From Imbricaverruca yamaguchii (Eukaryota > Arthropoda > Thecostraca > Neoverrucidae): a DNA stretch of 64,000 nucleotides. Positions within the stretch are counted from its first letter, which is position 1. Each line of letters opens with the position of its first letter. The position numbers and the translations under genes are program-made. The stretch lies in contig JAOTOL010001346.1 of NCBI GenBank assembly GCA_034440575.1, positions 109,501-173,500 on the forward strand, written 5' to 3'. The notes under the pieces were generated by a model. It made no database searches. It saw only the letters and a list, made by a program, of their open reading frames with translations, and was not told the DNA's origin. Shown in pieces: positions 22,195-35,335 of this stretch.

Positions 22195-22925
22195 CCGCCA
22201 ATAACGCCGACACACAACGAGCGCTTGTTCAATGGTATCATCCTGCCATCTAGCGAGGAATATTGTTACCTATGCTTCAGCGTTCAATCTGATGACATTC
22301 ATTCCTTATTCAATGCCGTAATACCAAGACCGTGCTGCTACCTAGCGAGAGAAAGCTCAATTTATGCTTCTTGGACATCACAATTGAGAGTAGATTTTCT
22401 GAACAATCCAGTCCCGAAAGTAGATCTTCTGAACATACCGGACCAAGAGTAGATCCTCTGAACATTCCGTCCCGGGAGTAGATCTTGTGAACACTTCCGT
22501 CCTCGGAGTAGATCCTCTGAACATTTTCAGGAGTAGATCTTCTGAGCATTTCCAGCAGTAGATCTTCTGAACAACTAAGGCCTATTTGTAGATTCTCTGA
22601 ACAATCCGGTCGCGAGAGTAGGTCTTGTGAAAAAAAAATCCTGAAAGTAGATCCTGTGAACACTTTCGTCTTCGAGTAGATCTTCTGAACAAACCAGTCC
22701 CGAGAGTAGATCTTGTGAAAACATTCTCTTGAAAGTAGATCCTGTGAACACTTTCGACTTCGAGTAGATCCTCTGAACAATTCAGTCCTGGGAGTAGATC
22801 TTGTGAACATTTCCTCCTCCAAGTAGGTCTTGTGAACATAGACCTTCTGAAAGTAAGTCTTCTGTAAATAGATCTTCTGAACGTAGATCTACTGAAAATA
22901 GATCTCCTGAAAGTGTAAGGAGGCT
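22195..22925 (-). repeat. AGATCT-rich minisatellite block, copy 2 (inverted)
   Basis: Reverse complement of 10336-11190, with the same order of variant units (ctcgaagacgaaagtg, caaataggccttag, ctactgctggaaatg and others) and the same flank. About 19 units. The collinearity shows that the whole block was copied as one piece rather than each array expanding separately. Confidence 0.9.
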
Positions 22926-23508
22926 TACATTTTTCGGCACCAAAATTTATATATTTTCCTATCCGAACAGGCCGCCAGACATCCAGTCAGATCCTGGCCG
23001 TCTTACTCGTCCCGTACAAACACTTGCCCGGAAAGTGCCCGCGTGTGGCGCCGGTGCTTACGTCAAAGCGGCTGTTCCATCAACACGCACACATGCTAGT
23101 TGCGCCGGCGCCCAAGATCAAACGGGCCGAAAAACAACACGGCGAGCGCAAATAACGGGTCGGCACCCCCGCGAGGGTGCCGGAGGTGCACGCACCATCT
23201 GGGCTACCCCCGGAAGAAGGGACATCGGCCCGTGAGGTTGGTGCCCTGACCTAGATCCGTCACCACCCAAAATCTAGAACGCCATGAAGGCCCCAGGGGG
23301 CAAAAGCCAAGAGCCAATCAAAAGCGCGAGCTCATCCCCAAGTCCTGGGAGTGGGTACAGAAAAAAAAGAGGCGGAGCAATAGCAAGTTCAAGAGAACAG
23401 AACAGAACAGGACGGACAGGGGAGAGGAAGGAGAGACGCAGGGAGAAGGGTCTGGAAGACGCGCGGCGCCGGACCGACGCCTGAGGGCCGTCCAGCGGTG
23501 ACCCGATG

Positions 23509-23572
23509 GCTGAGTTTTCGGATGGAGCAGAAGAAGCACTCAGCCAAGGCCACTTGCCACTCACCATCGGAA
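23509..23572 (+). CDS. Possible short coding exon with strong donor
   Basis: ATGGCTGAG near 23506 in a favourable context opens 22 codons (MAEFSDGAEEALSQGHLPLT and two more) that end exactly at AAT|GTGAGT, a near-ideal 5' splice site. GC-rich DNA precedes it. No downstream partner exon was found, and the protein is not recognised. It may be chance. Confidence 0.2.
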
Positions 23573-25724
23573 ATGTGAGTGCTAAACTTCTGGCGTGTCA
23601 TCCTCTTTCCCACCGAACCAACCTAAATTCTCTTCCGCAGCCTTCTCACCAAATTCATTGCTGAGAGCGACCTGTCTCATGGGGGGGGGGGACCAAATAG
23701 GATAAGTTTAGGATGGGGAGGAGGTGGACGTATTATTATTATTATTAGGGTTTTAGGGTGCGTCAACCCCAATTGGGTTATTTTGCGAGGTGGACGGAGA
23801 TGTCGGAGATGGCGGGATGTATATGAGCAGTGTGTGTGTAGTGAGATGCGATGCGGTGTATGTAAGGGCAAATATATTAGAGTAAGCATATCAATTCTCT
23901 AGTGGCCTCAGCAAAGACCGGTGGTGGAATTTCGACAGTGACGGACTGGAGGAGCGGTAGAGCAGGGCCGGATAAAATAAGATAGAGTGCTGCAATGGAT
24001 GACGTCAGACCTACGACCCTAACGAACGGTGCCCGCGTAGTAAATACCTCAGCGACCAGGCGCGAGGAGGGGAGGATATTTACGTCCAGAATTGAAATGG
24101 CGGCCGTGCCGCGGGTGACGAGGGGTGCGCGCGCTCTGACCGGGTCATCAACAGCCGACCCGTAGACGGAGATCGTACCATGAGTACTTCCCGACAAGGT
24201 GGAATCATTTACACAATTATGCTTGGATATGTGCATGATATCAATTTGTACTATAAAGTACATTTATAAGCGAGGCAGCCGACTTGCGAGCCGTCCTCCT
24301 ATGGACAGAAAGTTTCCGAGCGAGGCCGGTGAATGTTGAAGCCAGTTAAATTGCCTAAAATATTATTACTGTTATATATATGACGCGCGTTTGGTTAAGG
24401 CCTGATTTCCAGAGGGAGCGATGAACGGACACTTCGGGGGTATTAGTTCACCTGCTCTGGATCTTTGACCGCAAAATCACGCTGGCCTCTGCGATCCAGA
24501 GGTGCAGGTGAGGTGGCGAACATGGTATGCATGTGGGAGGGGCCGGTAAAGGGGCCACCACATTGCGTTCGCTAGAAGTCTGGCGCCGGACTATAGGGTA
24601 TTGGCAAAACACTGCCCGGTGGTTTGTCCACCCCCGAACCCTGCACGTGGGCACGGTTGGTGCAAACAGTTCGAGGGGCATGATGGACGGGTTTGGCATG
24701 CCGTAAGACCCCAAGGCCAAAACTCATAGGGCCGGCTAGGATATAAAGACGACCGGGTACGTGACCAACCTGGTAGGGATCCGTGCCCGCCCGTTGGTTA
24801 TGTCAGACCTGGTCGCAAGTGTACGACGAATAAGGCCCGGCGCGGCATCGATCAAACTTAAGATTAGGTGTGTCGGTCAAAGACATCAGAACACTTGTAT
24901 CAGCCCTCGGAGTCAATACGATGAGCCCCCTCGTTGCAGTTAAGACTTTGTCCAGGCGAGAAACACTGCTAATAATGGCTAGGCCAGCCATGATTGGCAG
25001 TGAAAGGTTTACTTGTTCGGGCCGGTAATACCATCAAAATTAGAGCATTGGTCTGTCGATCTATGTGTTTGTGTACAGCTGAAAGGGGGGGGGGAGGGGA
25101 GGGAGCTAAATTTGGGGACCAAGCAATTAAATAATTGACAAGGAGAGCATGAATGGGGCGAGCGAATGCGAAGTGAATGAAGGGAATGAACGTGAGTAGG
25201 TAGATCTAAGGATCAGCGGAAGCCGCTTGGGGCACAACACAGGCACCTATTTCGTGCGGAACATTGCACAAAATTATACTAATACTAGCGTCCAAAAAGT
25301 CCCAACACGGGACATGTCAGTTAAACCAATGGTGATTATTAATTATAATCTGGCTAAAGACTCTCACTTACCTATATGGTGTTCTCAAAACTTTGACCTC
25401 GCACATATATAAATTCGTGTTAGGGACGGCAATTCAAACCAACATCACGACGGCTGGGGTTTGGGGATGTGTGGTGGAATTGGCGGTGAAAAACAACATA
25501 GTGCACCACTGACATAGACACAATGAACAAAGGGGTGAGTTAGGTCAAGCCCTCAATAAGTTTAGTAGTCAGTTCAAGTAGTTCAATCAGTTCCATTCGA
25601 GTTTAGGCTGCCTCAAGAATAAACTGTCCACACCCACTTCGCACACCATACCAGTTTCAGTTTAGTTTAGGCTGCATGGATAGTACTTCGTACACAATCA
25701 CGAATACATTCCACACACCCATAC

Positions 25725-25815
25725 ACCCATACACCCCCACCCCACTCACCACACCCACCCCACCCACACCCCGCACACCACCCACACCCGCCACCACCCC
25801 ACACACCCCACCGAC
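25725..25815. repeat. CACCC/CACA simple repeat
   Basis: C- and A-only low-complexity run made of caccc, cacacc and tacaccc words over about 90 bases. Confidence 0.9.
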
Positions 25816-27282
25816 GGCAGAGCCGCCACCCCTACAAAAGTAGCCGTATTCAATGTCCAGATTGCATCCAAGAAGGGCCCTTGTGGCTCATAGTTGCACT
25901 GATATTTTTATGTCTAATGTCTTTATGTTCTCTAAAATATGTTGTTATGATGGAGCTGGAAGCGCATGCACTTTGGTATTTCTAGCACAACACAAACCAA
26001 AAGAAGCAATGCTATGCAAAGCAATACTTGCATAACAATTTACATGAATAATAGGCTTCCCCACTAGTCACAACTGGCACGAAACACATGGTTTTCTTCT
26101 TCTCATGCAACGTTTATGAACATGGTTGATATATGACCACTCATTTCCTCAGGAATTACATACTTTTTAGTTGACAGATAAAATAAGACTAAAAAATTGA
26201 ATAGGCGTTAAGTAATATAGCAATAAAAAGGTTTAATAGAAAACAAAATGCAGCATAACCTAACATAACCATCAATATCCGAACAATGACTCACTGGTGT
26301 TGGATTGCTTAAAAACCTACTGATGTTGGAACATGCAATATAACTATGTCATCAAAGGAGTCTGCATCATCCACTTAGTCAATAAATACTATGTGCTGTG
26401 ATTTGAAATAGTGAATACCTTGTTTACATCAGCATGTGATCGACCAAGGAAATGGAAGAAGTTCCTAGGTAAGCTTCAACAAGTCCAGTCCATATATTTG
26501 TTCTCCAATTTGTACTCAGGGGCTTCTACTATATGAATACCAAATTCATTTTAACACATCCCTTATGTGCACATGATTTAAATACCAACAATTCCTCAAT
26601 GTTGCTTAATTTTACTTTCTGCATTACATGCTAATTGTACATGTAGATAAGCACTTTATCATTCTGTCTATGAAAGCAATATGGTTGAATTACATGCTGC
26701 GAACACCGATAATTTTATGAAGCCTTCATCCATATATACACACCAGAAAGGATATAATCATCCTTGTTGAAGGGCTTGCTGCATACCTTCATGTGCCTTG
26801 ATGCTTTCTTGCCCTTTTTTAGAATGTTGTGCCACTTTTTGAGAGTAACTTATCTCTCGGGAAGCATTGGAAGCTGACTTCAGATTCCCTCCTGTGTAAT
26901 GATTTGCATTGTGGAACACAACAATACGTATTGGACTTACTCACCTTATCCACTTGATTCATCATGTTCAAAACTTTGCAAGAACCCTCACATTCTCAAT
27001 TTCAAGGACCCGAGATAGTATGCGTAACCTCAGTGCTAGCCATTTCCATGCATGTCACTTTGAGTTTGCATTCTTGTTTCCAAATTGTTTCTGGTAGCGC
27101 GCCAGCTTTGTCACACTTATATCTGTCAAACTGTAGTTCAACGTGTCTGCCGGCAGGCGGCAACCCTTTCGCCTTGAACGTTCAATAATGAGATCAGTTT
27201 GTTTTTCAGTTGGACCTGAATAATCGTGGTGTATATTTTGGAGAAATTGCAATGACGTGTGTGTGGGGTGGTCTGAATGAAA

Positions 27283-29690
27283 TTAAATTTTGAAGGGGTA
27301 CCTAAGTGTTTGTTGCATTCTGCGGAGGACTATTGGAGGAATTCCAGATTCGGTTTCTAAACAAATTATGGGTGAAGTGGTCATTGCACCGAGTGCAATA
27401 CGGATAAATTCATTTTTAATGGTGTCTAAAATGTGTAAGGAGGATGGGCTGGCACCAGCATAAACTACTGAACCATCTTCAATGATGGGAGGACTAAATA
27501 TTTGCATAGTTGTAAAAGAGTGTGACGATCGTCTCCTAGTGGGGTGGAAGTAATGCAGGAAATATATTTAGTCGGCGAAAGCATTTGTTTTGGATGTGTT
27601 TCATGTATTGATGCATGGAAAGCCTACGATCAAAGGTTACACCAAGAAATTTCAATGAATGCATATCAGGTATGTCATATTCCCAAGGTGAAGCTGTGTA
27701 TCTGGCTTTGGGCAGAGAGTGCTTTTGCTAAAAATCATGTATGCAGATTTGGGGGCCGAAAAATTGAAACCGTACTTGATGGACCATTGATGTACTCTGT
27801 CAAGGGTGTTTTGAAGCCGAATCAAACAATTTTCGACATTTTTGTCTGAGCACAATATTGCACTATCCTCCATGAAAAGAGAAAATTATGCATTTACAGG
27901 CATGCCAGTGAAAAGTTCATTAATGATGACATTAAATATAACTCGGGATATGCAGCTCCCCTGTGACAGTCCGTTGTGCATAAACTGTCGAGTGGAGATT
28001 GATGCTCGACATCTGAAGTGGAACGAGCGGCTACCAGATAGAACACCTAGTAAATAATAAGCTAAATGTCCTGTGAAACCGAGTTGATGAATTCTGAAAA
28101 ATAATGCGGGATTGTAGACCATATCATAGGCTGTTACAGTGTGTTCGTGTTTATTTTTTGTAACCAAGGCGGATGTCCGTTTCTAATCTGATGAAATGGT
28201 CGACCGGGCTGCGTCCATGACGAAAACCACATTGGAATGAAGATAAAAGGAATTTATGTCCAGGTGCCAGGTCAGTCTTTTAACAATCATTCGTAACAAT
28301 ATTTATATCATAACAATCATTCCCCAAGCAACTGGTAAGAGCAATTGGGCGAAGATTATTGGTGTCACTGTGAACTTTTCCGCGTTTTTAGAATGGGAAT
28401 GATGATTGCTCCTTTCCATGTGTCCGGAAATATGTGACTTGTGCATAATGAATTGAATGTGTCTAAGATGAATTGTTTCGTGTGGTCAGATAAATGTTGA
28501 AAGAAGGAACAATGCAATTTGTCAGGCCCTATTGAGATGTTTCCGGCGGATGAGATGGCGTTCTGCAGTCCGGAAAGTTGAAAAGTAGAATTGTAGTCCT
28601 CCGCATTGTCTGATTGAAATAGCTTGAAATTGGTGTGAAAAGCGTGCTGTGCATTTGGTAGGAAATTAGGTCGATAGTTCTCATTGGAGCTGTTATGTGA
28701 TTTAGTATGAGCTATGGCATTCACTATGATTTGTGAGTTTGTAATGGTGCGATTGTGGATTTTGAAGGCCGGTAGAGATTTAAATGGGGAGCGTCCGGAC
28801 AAAAGTCGGAATAATTGCCACCTTTTACTTACAAATGTTTGAAAAGTGATCTGCTGTAAAAATAGGGTCCATGAACAGAACATAGCATCGCGAATTACAT
28901 GGCGAGTCCTTGCTCATTCATGGTAACGGATGATTAAGTTTTCTTGATTGGGATGTCGTAAATAATTTATAAATGCTCTTTTTCTTATCGCAATGGCTTT
29001 AGAAATGTGTTGACACCACCAAGGTACTGGTTTCCGTTTTGTGAATGGTTTTGTAAGTGGAACAGTTGTGGAGGCTGCCTCGAAAAGTATATTTGTAAGT
29101 GTGTTGGTGTTTTCGACGGGAGAAATATTGGGGTTGTATTGAGGATGTGAAAGTTCCTGAAATGTTGTCAATCTGCCTTTAAAATTTTCCAGCGGGGGAC
29201 AAAATTGGGTGTGGTATCGGTTACTGTTGAAAATGTGGGTGTTAATTTGGTGAGGTAGTGGTCGCTGTCGTGAATGTCGGTGTCAACCGTCCAGTCAAGA
29301 TAATTGGCCAAAGTCGGAGAGCATATTCATAAATCAATAGCTGTTTCTGTATTATCTCCAAGGTGAAAAGGATTGGTTCTCCAGTAGTACGTATTATTGA
29401 ATTATGCCGGTCTAAAATTTGTTCAATGATGTGACCGTGATTGTCTTCATGTGTACGTGATTGATCCCATGCTGGACTGTGTGCGTTAAAGTCACCGAGT
29501 AAGATGAATGTGTTCTTGGAATGTGCTATAAGGTTTTCTATTTGTGTAAAAAAAAGGTGTGTTGTCGGTGTGTGGTGGAATATGAATGGAGCATACATCT
29601 ATGTTCCGACCGCGTCAACGTAAAGTACAAGCTGCTGCTTGCAAAGGCGAATTAAGTGTAATTTGGGTATGTGCAAAATCATTGTATATA
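27283..29690 (-). pseudogene. I-like ORF2 remnant: endonuclease C-part and reverse transcriptase
   Basis: Endonuclease: FILLGDFNAHSPAWDQ and a later GEPILFTLE. Linker: KPVPWWCQHISKAI, then LLSGRSPFKSLPAFK. RT: ISIGPDKLHCSF, FPDTWKGAIIIPILK, HNGLSQGSCISRVIFNVIIN. The catalytic region reads FMEDSAI where sister copies have FADDSAI, so the essential aspartates are altered. The thumb part (SVVYAGASPSSLHILDTIKN) is recognisable. The reading frame is broken at least five times. Dead copy. Confidence 0.85.
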
Positions 29691-29695
29691 TATAT

Positions 29696-32181
29696 TAGGG
29701 TGACACTTATTTTTCGACTTTCGAAAAATGAAAAATGCAGTTGATTTTCTGGTTTGTATTAGCCTAAAAAACACCACGTAAAAAGTTTCATCCTGATCCA
29801 ATTATGCTTAGCCATGCCTCATCGCACTTGAATGTATACACTGTTAGGCGGGTCTTATGGGTCTTCCTGGACCCAACGTTGCGATGAGTTTCGAAGCTAA
29901 TCCTGGCCTGGTCCTGGTCCTGGTCTTGGTCCTGGTTACCTGGCCTCAGTCAGGCTGGGTGACGGTGCTCTTGTTGGCGTCGGGTAATCCTCCCCGACCA
30001 CTTGCAGGATGTACTGCGTCTGGTCCTCGTCCTTGGTGAGGGTCAAATTGTAGTCTTCCATTAGGGCGACGCCACGCTCGGGGAAGTCGTTCAGTACCCG
30101 GATGCCGTTGACCTTGCGGGCTGCGGCGACGTAGCGAGGGTCGTCGTGCTACTCCGCCGGGTCGGTCGGGTCGGAAGCCGTCGTCGATCCCCAGGGTGAC
30201 GAAGAGCATTCGCGACGACTTTGTCACGAAGTCCGCGAGGGTCTTCTGCGACAAGTCGGCCTTGAGATCAACGACGGCCCGCTTGGTGAGATCCTCCGAG
30301 CCCTCATTGGAGCTGAGAGCCTCGATCATGGCCCGATTTCTTCCCAGCGGTAAGTTCTCGTCGAAGAACGCCAGCGGGACGAGGCTCTCACCCAAATACC
30401 ACAAGTGGCGAGGGACTTGTCCTCGTACCCGACCAAATTCTTCAGGAGGGCGAGGTCGTTCGCAGGGGCCGATGTGGGGCTCGGCGCGGCGTACCACGCA
30501 GGGACGTATACCGAGACGGTGAACTTGACGTACCGAAGGATGCCGGCGCTCTCCCGGGCAGTCAGGTTTGCCTGTCCTCGGAAGATGCAGATCTTCACAG
30601 CGTAGATCAGCTTGGCCATCCAACGCGCGTGGTGGTGAGTCCCAGGCCGCCGGAATCGAATGCCTCTGGCCGGCATCCCGCCGAGCACGATCACGGAGAG
30701 CTCCAGGAGCTCGCGATAGTCATCCCGTGACTGGAACTGCGACGGATGGAGCTTGCAACCCGCGATGGGGTTGTCCCGGGAATCCTGGATGGCCTCCGTG
30801 AGGTGGTCATCGGGCATGGTCTCGTACTGGTCCTGATCGATGGAATCCCATTTGTCCTGGAAGCGTTTGAAGTGCGGGTTTTCAGGCCCGGACGATGGGG
30901 TGTTGAGACAAACCCCGTAGGCCTTCGTGGCGATGAGCCCGAGCATGTGGTGCCTGCAGGCGACATTGAGCAGGTCACGACCGAGCTGCTGCTCAATGTG
31001 CACACACGCCCCTGACTGCGGGCCTGTGTTCGAGGTCGTAGTGTTGAAACACATATCCACGACCGGGTCTGCAGCGCCCCCATCGTACAGGGCCTCCACG
31101 ACAGCGTTTGCCATCGCCAGTCCACTGCCGATCTCGAGCTTGGGAACGGAAAGCAGCTTGGTGACGCTGGTCCCAGCGACCAAAATCGGAAGACTGTCGA
31201 CTTTGCCCCTGCTGCCAGTCGTAGAGTTGGGAACCAGTTTTCTGTCCCAGTGAACAACCAGTGGTACGTCCGGCGCAAACGACGCCTTGATGTCCAGCAC
31301 GGCCTGCTTCCTGTGGTTCCGCCGGGACGGACCTGATGGTCCGTCACGCGAGTGCGGTCTAGGGCAGCGGCGACAGTCGGCGAGATTAAAGTCTCCCTGC
31401 CGCGGCGGCGCTTCGACGGCGGTGGGCAGGCGGTGGAAGTCGATGGTCGAGGCTCGTCCTCAGCGCTGGACGTTGTAGAGTTTCGACAGGGGCTGGAGCA
31501 GGGGCTCGAGGACTCGAGCTCAACAGTGTCGATCTCGGCCATGCGCTGCGCTTTCCGAGTCTTGCGATCGCTTGCCTGGGAGTCGCGATTCAACTGCTGC
31601 TGCTCAAACTCGGCAAGCTGCCGATCAGCGCCTATCATTTTTCCTCGGCGGCCTTCCTCGCGTTGCGCAATGAGGAACACTTTGTCTTCATCGATCTGGA
31701 TGAGCTCGAGGGCCCTTTGGTTAACCTTCACTCATCAATCTCTCGTCGGCGAGGCCGATGACCGGTATATACGTTTTCTTCCGCGTTGCCGGAGCGGCCA
31801 TATTTGCGAAAGGACCAAAAAGGGCATTAATATTGGGAAATTGGAATAAACTATGATTACAGTTAAATATTAAACTATAATTATAATGAATAAGGTTGCA
31901 ATGCGATTATTCAGGGCACACCCGACCAGCACGAACACGTTCTGACTCTATTTTAGCCAACACATACCCGGAGTAATAGGGATGGGTGGTCCTAAAAAAA
32001 ATGTCTGGGGTGTCTGACATTCAAGTGTGATGAGGCACGCCTTAAAATGATTTGATCGAGATGAAACTGTTTTTATGTGCTTTTTTATGTGCTGTTTTTA
32101 GGCTAATACGAACCAGAAAATCAACTGCCTTTTTCGTTTTTCGAGAAAAAAAAAATTTGGGTCCAAGTAGCTGTCACCCTA
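29696..32181 (-). mobile_element. DNA transposon with ~150-bp TIRs and AT-rich 8-bp target duplication
   Basis: Ends are inverted repeats of about 150 bp, starting TAGGGTGACA, sharing gcagttgattttctggtt and tattagcctaaaaa blocks and a cctcatc-cacttgaatgt inner end. The left flank ends atatatat (29688-29695) and the right flank starts atatatat (32182-32189). This fits an 8-bp target duplication, although an AT run makes the exact limit ambiguous. It sits inside the endonuclease domain of the I-like element. An 8-bp duplication with TAGGG ends would suit the hAT superfamily; the transposase was not assigned to a superfamily. Confidence 0.85.
29930..31731 (-). pseudogene. Transposase-like gene of the 2.5-kb element, frameshifted
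   Basis: The protein begins at 31731 (MKVNQRALELIQIDEDKVF) with a Ser/Pro-rich part, then jumps frame near 31330, apparently with an internal deletion. The 30326-31300 frame has VPLVVHWDRKLVP, SNTGPQSGACVHIEQQLG, CRHHMLGLIATKAYGVC and FKRFQDKWDSID. It shifts again near 30410 to GESLVPLAFFDENL and once more near 30150 to ERGVALMEDYNLTLTKDEDQ. I recognise this as a multicopy protein family of invertebrate genomes. Its position between TIRs shows it is, or was, the element's transposase. At least three frame breaks make it inactive. The catalytic residues were not assigned. Confidence 0.75.
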
Positions 32182-32400
32182 ATATATATAGTGCTGTACC
32201 GCCACTGCGATATGGTTCATGGACCTCGTCGCAACGATTCAGTGAATAATTAAAAAGATTGAAGTTTTATGGATCAGTAGGCAAACATCGTGTTTCTTGG
32301 AGTGCAATGAGAATAGGTGTGAGAATACTGAGAAAATACTTTCGTTTCTGCCTATTGTGATATTAGGCTCCGGCAATTCTACTTAAAGATGCTCACATAA
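32182..32400 (-). pseudogene. I-like ORF2 endonuclease N-terminal remnant
   Basis: In two frames, LIALQETRCLPTDP (the QET motif of APE-type endonucleases) and RSGGTALYI are readable just outside the right end of the inserted transposon. They continue the endonuclease found beyond its left end (YNDFAHTQITLNSP), which marks the insertion point. Confidence 0.75.
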
Positions 32401-32744
32401 GAAATGCAAATGAATGTTTGTCGGCACCTTTCAGTGCATGGCGCAATCGTGATTGCAGCTCAGGCGGGGATGTGGGTTGGATGCGTACGGCCGAGGTGGA
32501 CCTGGCCGATCCGTCCGGTCGACCGGTGGCCTTGGAAAGGTCACGCCGGCCGGTTGCTGCCTTTGGGAATGCCCGCCGGCTGGAAGTCGGTCAGGTCACG
32601 TGGGCGCCGGCCGGCGCTGGACGCGCAGGACCTGACCGGCGGCCCGCTGACGGGGAACGAGAATTTCCTCCTGCAGCCGAATGACTGCAAGGCCCATCAT
32701 TTCTACCTGGATTTGTCCGTTTGTTGGAAGTTGGAGTGGTCTGT
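32401..32744. other. GC-rich spacer between ORF1 and ORF2 remnants
   Basis: GC-rich, with overlapping open frames on both strands but no recognised motif. It may be the ORF1/ORF2 junction or an extra insertion; copy 3 is damaged at the same place, so this was not resolved. Confidence 0.4.
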
Positions 32745-34121
32745 TTATTGACAGTTAAGGTGTTTTGTGTCGGTGTGGTCATTGATGTGAGTTCCTTGAG
32801 TGGAGCTAAGCCGGGGATCGGCGACGCTGGATGACTCAACGGTCGATGTGTCGTAAAACCAATAACCAACTAAGCCGGGGATCATGTCAATTTGAACAGA
32901 AGTAACAGAACTGGAAGTAGTGATGACGCGACGTGTGGGTGGAGCAACGGTGGCAGCCTGGGCATAAGTTTTACTTGACGGGATGGTGGCCTGGACTGAC
33001 CGTCGGGCCTGGTGGTATGACACACCGGTCGTGGCCTTCACAGCGCAGGTCTCCTCCTTGCGCAAAACTGGACAGATGATGTGGTCAGATGATCGGAAGT
33101 GTGGCAGTTGCTTTGAGCAGGTGAAATCATGATGGGGAGGTTCACCCCACTTTGAACAGCGGGCTGGCAGTCAACATGTTGTACTGCCATGGCCGAAGCG
33201 CTGACAGTTAAACAGCGGAGAGGATTGAGAATGAAGACGCGTAGTTGGTAGTGAATGCATTCGGCGAGGAGGGTTTTGGGAAGAGTGGTAGAATTAAAGG
33301 TAAGGACAAGGAGGCTCGTGTCACGTTTCTGGCCGTTTTTAATGGAAGTGATGCGGCGGACGTGGGTCACCCCCTACGGCCTGAGTTCCGTCTGAATATC
33401 TTCCTCAGACAGAAAACGGAGCTCCGGCGCGAAGACGGTGCCCTTGAAGGTGTTGCGGTTGGAATGCAAAGCGACGGTGACGGATTTATCACGAAATGTG
33501 ATGGTACGGAGGAGGGCTTTGGTCTGGGCTCGAGTTTGGGTTTTGATGACGAGGGTTCCATTGGCTGGGGCTTCAATGTCAGGATTGGGCAGGGAGCAGA
33601 TGGCAAAGAGTTGTTTAGTCGGCCAGAAAACATTGATAAGGTGAAAGGAAGCGGATTCCTCGACATGCTTAACGACCACGTACGAGCCAGTATTGTCGAG
33701 GTAGGGTTCGATGGGTCGGATGGGTTCAGGTGGAGAGGGCGTGGTCTGGTCCGAGCATGGGTCGGCGGCGTGGAGAATAATGGTCTGGTCCGGATTGAGA
33801 GAAGAGGTCTGTCTAAGGGCGGGCAGGGGTCGGTGAGGCGCAAAGGGCTTCCCTGGCGTCATCAAGTGGAATTGTTCGGCTTGGGTCATCAACAGTTGTA
33901 TCCAGTGGGGTAGCATCAGGGGCCGAGCCCGGAGTCCAGCGATGGCCAGCAGGCGTGGTCAGTGGGAATTCAGACTCAGAGTCCGGTGGCGAGCTGGGGT
34001 CCGTATCCTTTTTGCGCTTTTCCCCATCGCGAGGAAAAAGCTCTACCTGATGAAATCCAAATAAACAAGAACGCGCGAAAACACAAAGAACGGAAATACG
34101 ACGAGAAGAAAAACAAATCAT
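32745..34121 (-). pseudogene. I-like ORF1 (gag-like) remnant, copy 1
   Basis: Homologous to copy 3 ORF1: DGEKRKKDTDPSSP near the start, DQTIILHAADPC, ICSLPNPDIEAPANGTLVI, THVRRITSIKNGQKRD and TYAQAATVAPPTRRV. ORF1 proteins of such elements bind the element RNA. The zinc-knuckle region (33060-33250) is frame-broken, with only scattered Cys/His left. At least two frameshifts lie near 33372 and 33060. Confidence 0.8.
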
Positions 34122-34125
34122 GAGG

Positions 34126-34195
34126 GCTGACAGGTGTCACCCCTAGAAATGAACGAAAGGAGCGACAGGTGTCACCCTACGAAAATGAAAAATGA
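34126..34195 (-). repeat. 5' UTR repeat of I-like copy 1 (gggtgacacctgtc)
   Basis: Two units about 45 bases apart. Copy 3 has the same arrangement at 46683-46745 (gggtgacacccgtcac and gagtgacaccagtcac). Conservation in two copies suggests the repeated motif belongs to the element's 5' untranslated, possibly promoter, region. Confidence 0.6.
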
Positions 34196-34240
34196 GCGAC
34201 CGCAAAAACCAGCGATCAATCGCGCCAATCGGCAGGGCGG

Positions 34241-34651
34241 AGTATTCAGTGAGTTTCGCAACGATATGGTACGCTCGAATAATACTGATACTTCTTGCGG
34301 TGGGTGCACTGCACAAATGGCGTTGTTTTGCAGGTAAACACGATTACTGACTGGTCTATATAGAAATCATAACGCCGTTGGCGCGCGCCACAGCTGGTAT
34401 GATTCAACACGGCACCAGTCTTGCCTGTTGTAAAGGCGCGAGGCACACCATAAACCCGCGCACGGCCACTGCATGTACCACAATTTCGTCGGGATTAGCG
34501 AATTTGCTACTACACACGGATGAATTTACGGATCACTAGCTCTCCCGATACATAGCACGCTAAAATAGACCTTTACACATCCAGCAACCTGAGTTCATCC
34601 AAATACAAGAAGCTGAATATGGAGCGTTTGCTGAAGTCAGACGAAACAAAG
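34241..34651. other. No gene seen
   Basis: Short unannotated stretch between the I-like copy and the microsatellite. Confidence 0.4.

Positions 34652-35335
<684 letters not shown>

Larger units (their letters stand above)
22926..27164. other. Long stretch without a convincing gene
   Basis: Contains a GC-rich patch at 23000-23570, a possible short first exon ending at 23572, a third relative of the 37-bp dispersed repeat near 23751 preceded by (att)n, a 128-codon minus-strand frame at 23877-24263 without a recognised motif, and a CACCC-rich simple repeat at about 25725-25815. From 25860 to 27160 the sequence is AT-rich with no feature seen. Confidence 0.4.
27165..34240 (-). mobile_element. 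I-like non-LTR retrotransposon, copy 1, interrupted
   Basis: Minus-strand order is a 5' segment with repeated gggtgacacctgtc (34126-34195), ORF1 (32745-34121), endonuclease start (32182-32380), a foreign DNA transposon (29696-32181), the rest of the endonuclease (29240-29690), a linker (28914-29171) and RT (27283-28883). Homology ends at about 27165, before any RNase H, so the 3' end is lost. The coding parts carry many frameshifts. The family is the same as copies at 36150-38705 and 46625-53545, judged by shared peptides such as GDFNAHSPAWD/GDFNDHNPAWD and RLSGRSPF. Confidence 0.85.

Noticed and set aside
23230..23260. ttggtgccctgacc resembling an LTR-retrotransposon primer binding site
   Set aside because: No LTR ending in CA precedes it, no second LTR and no gag/pol follow; a single 14-base resemblance is insufficient.
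29688..32189. Exact in-frame restoration of the endonuclease after removing the 2.5-kb transposon
   Set aside because: The AT run at the joint leaves the frame off by one with an 8-bp duplication; repeat slippage prevents a firm statement.
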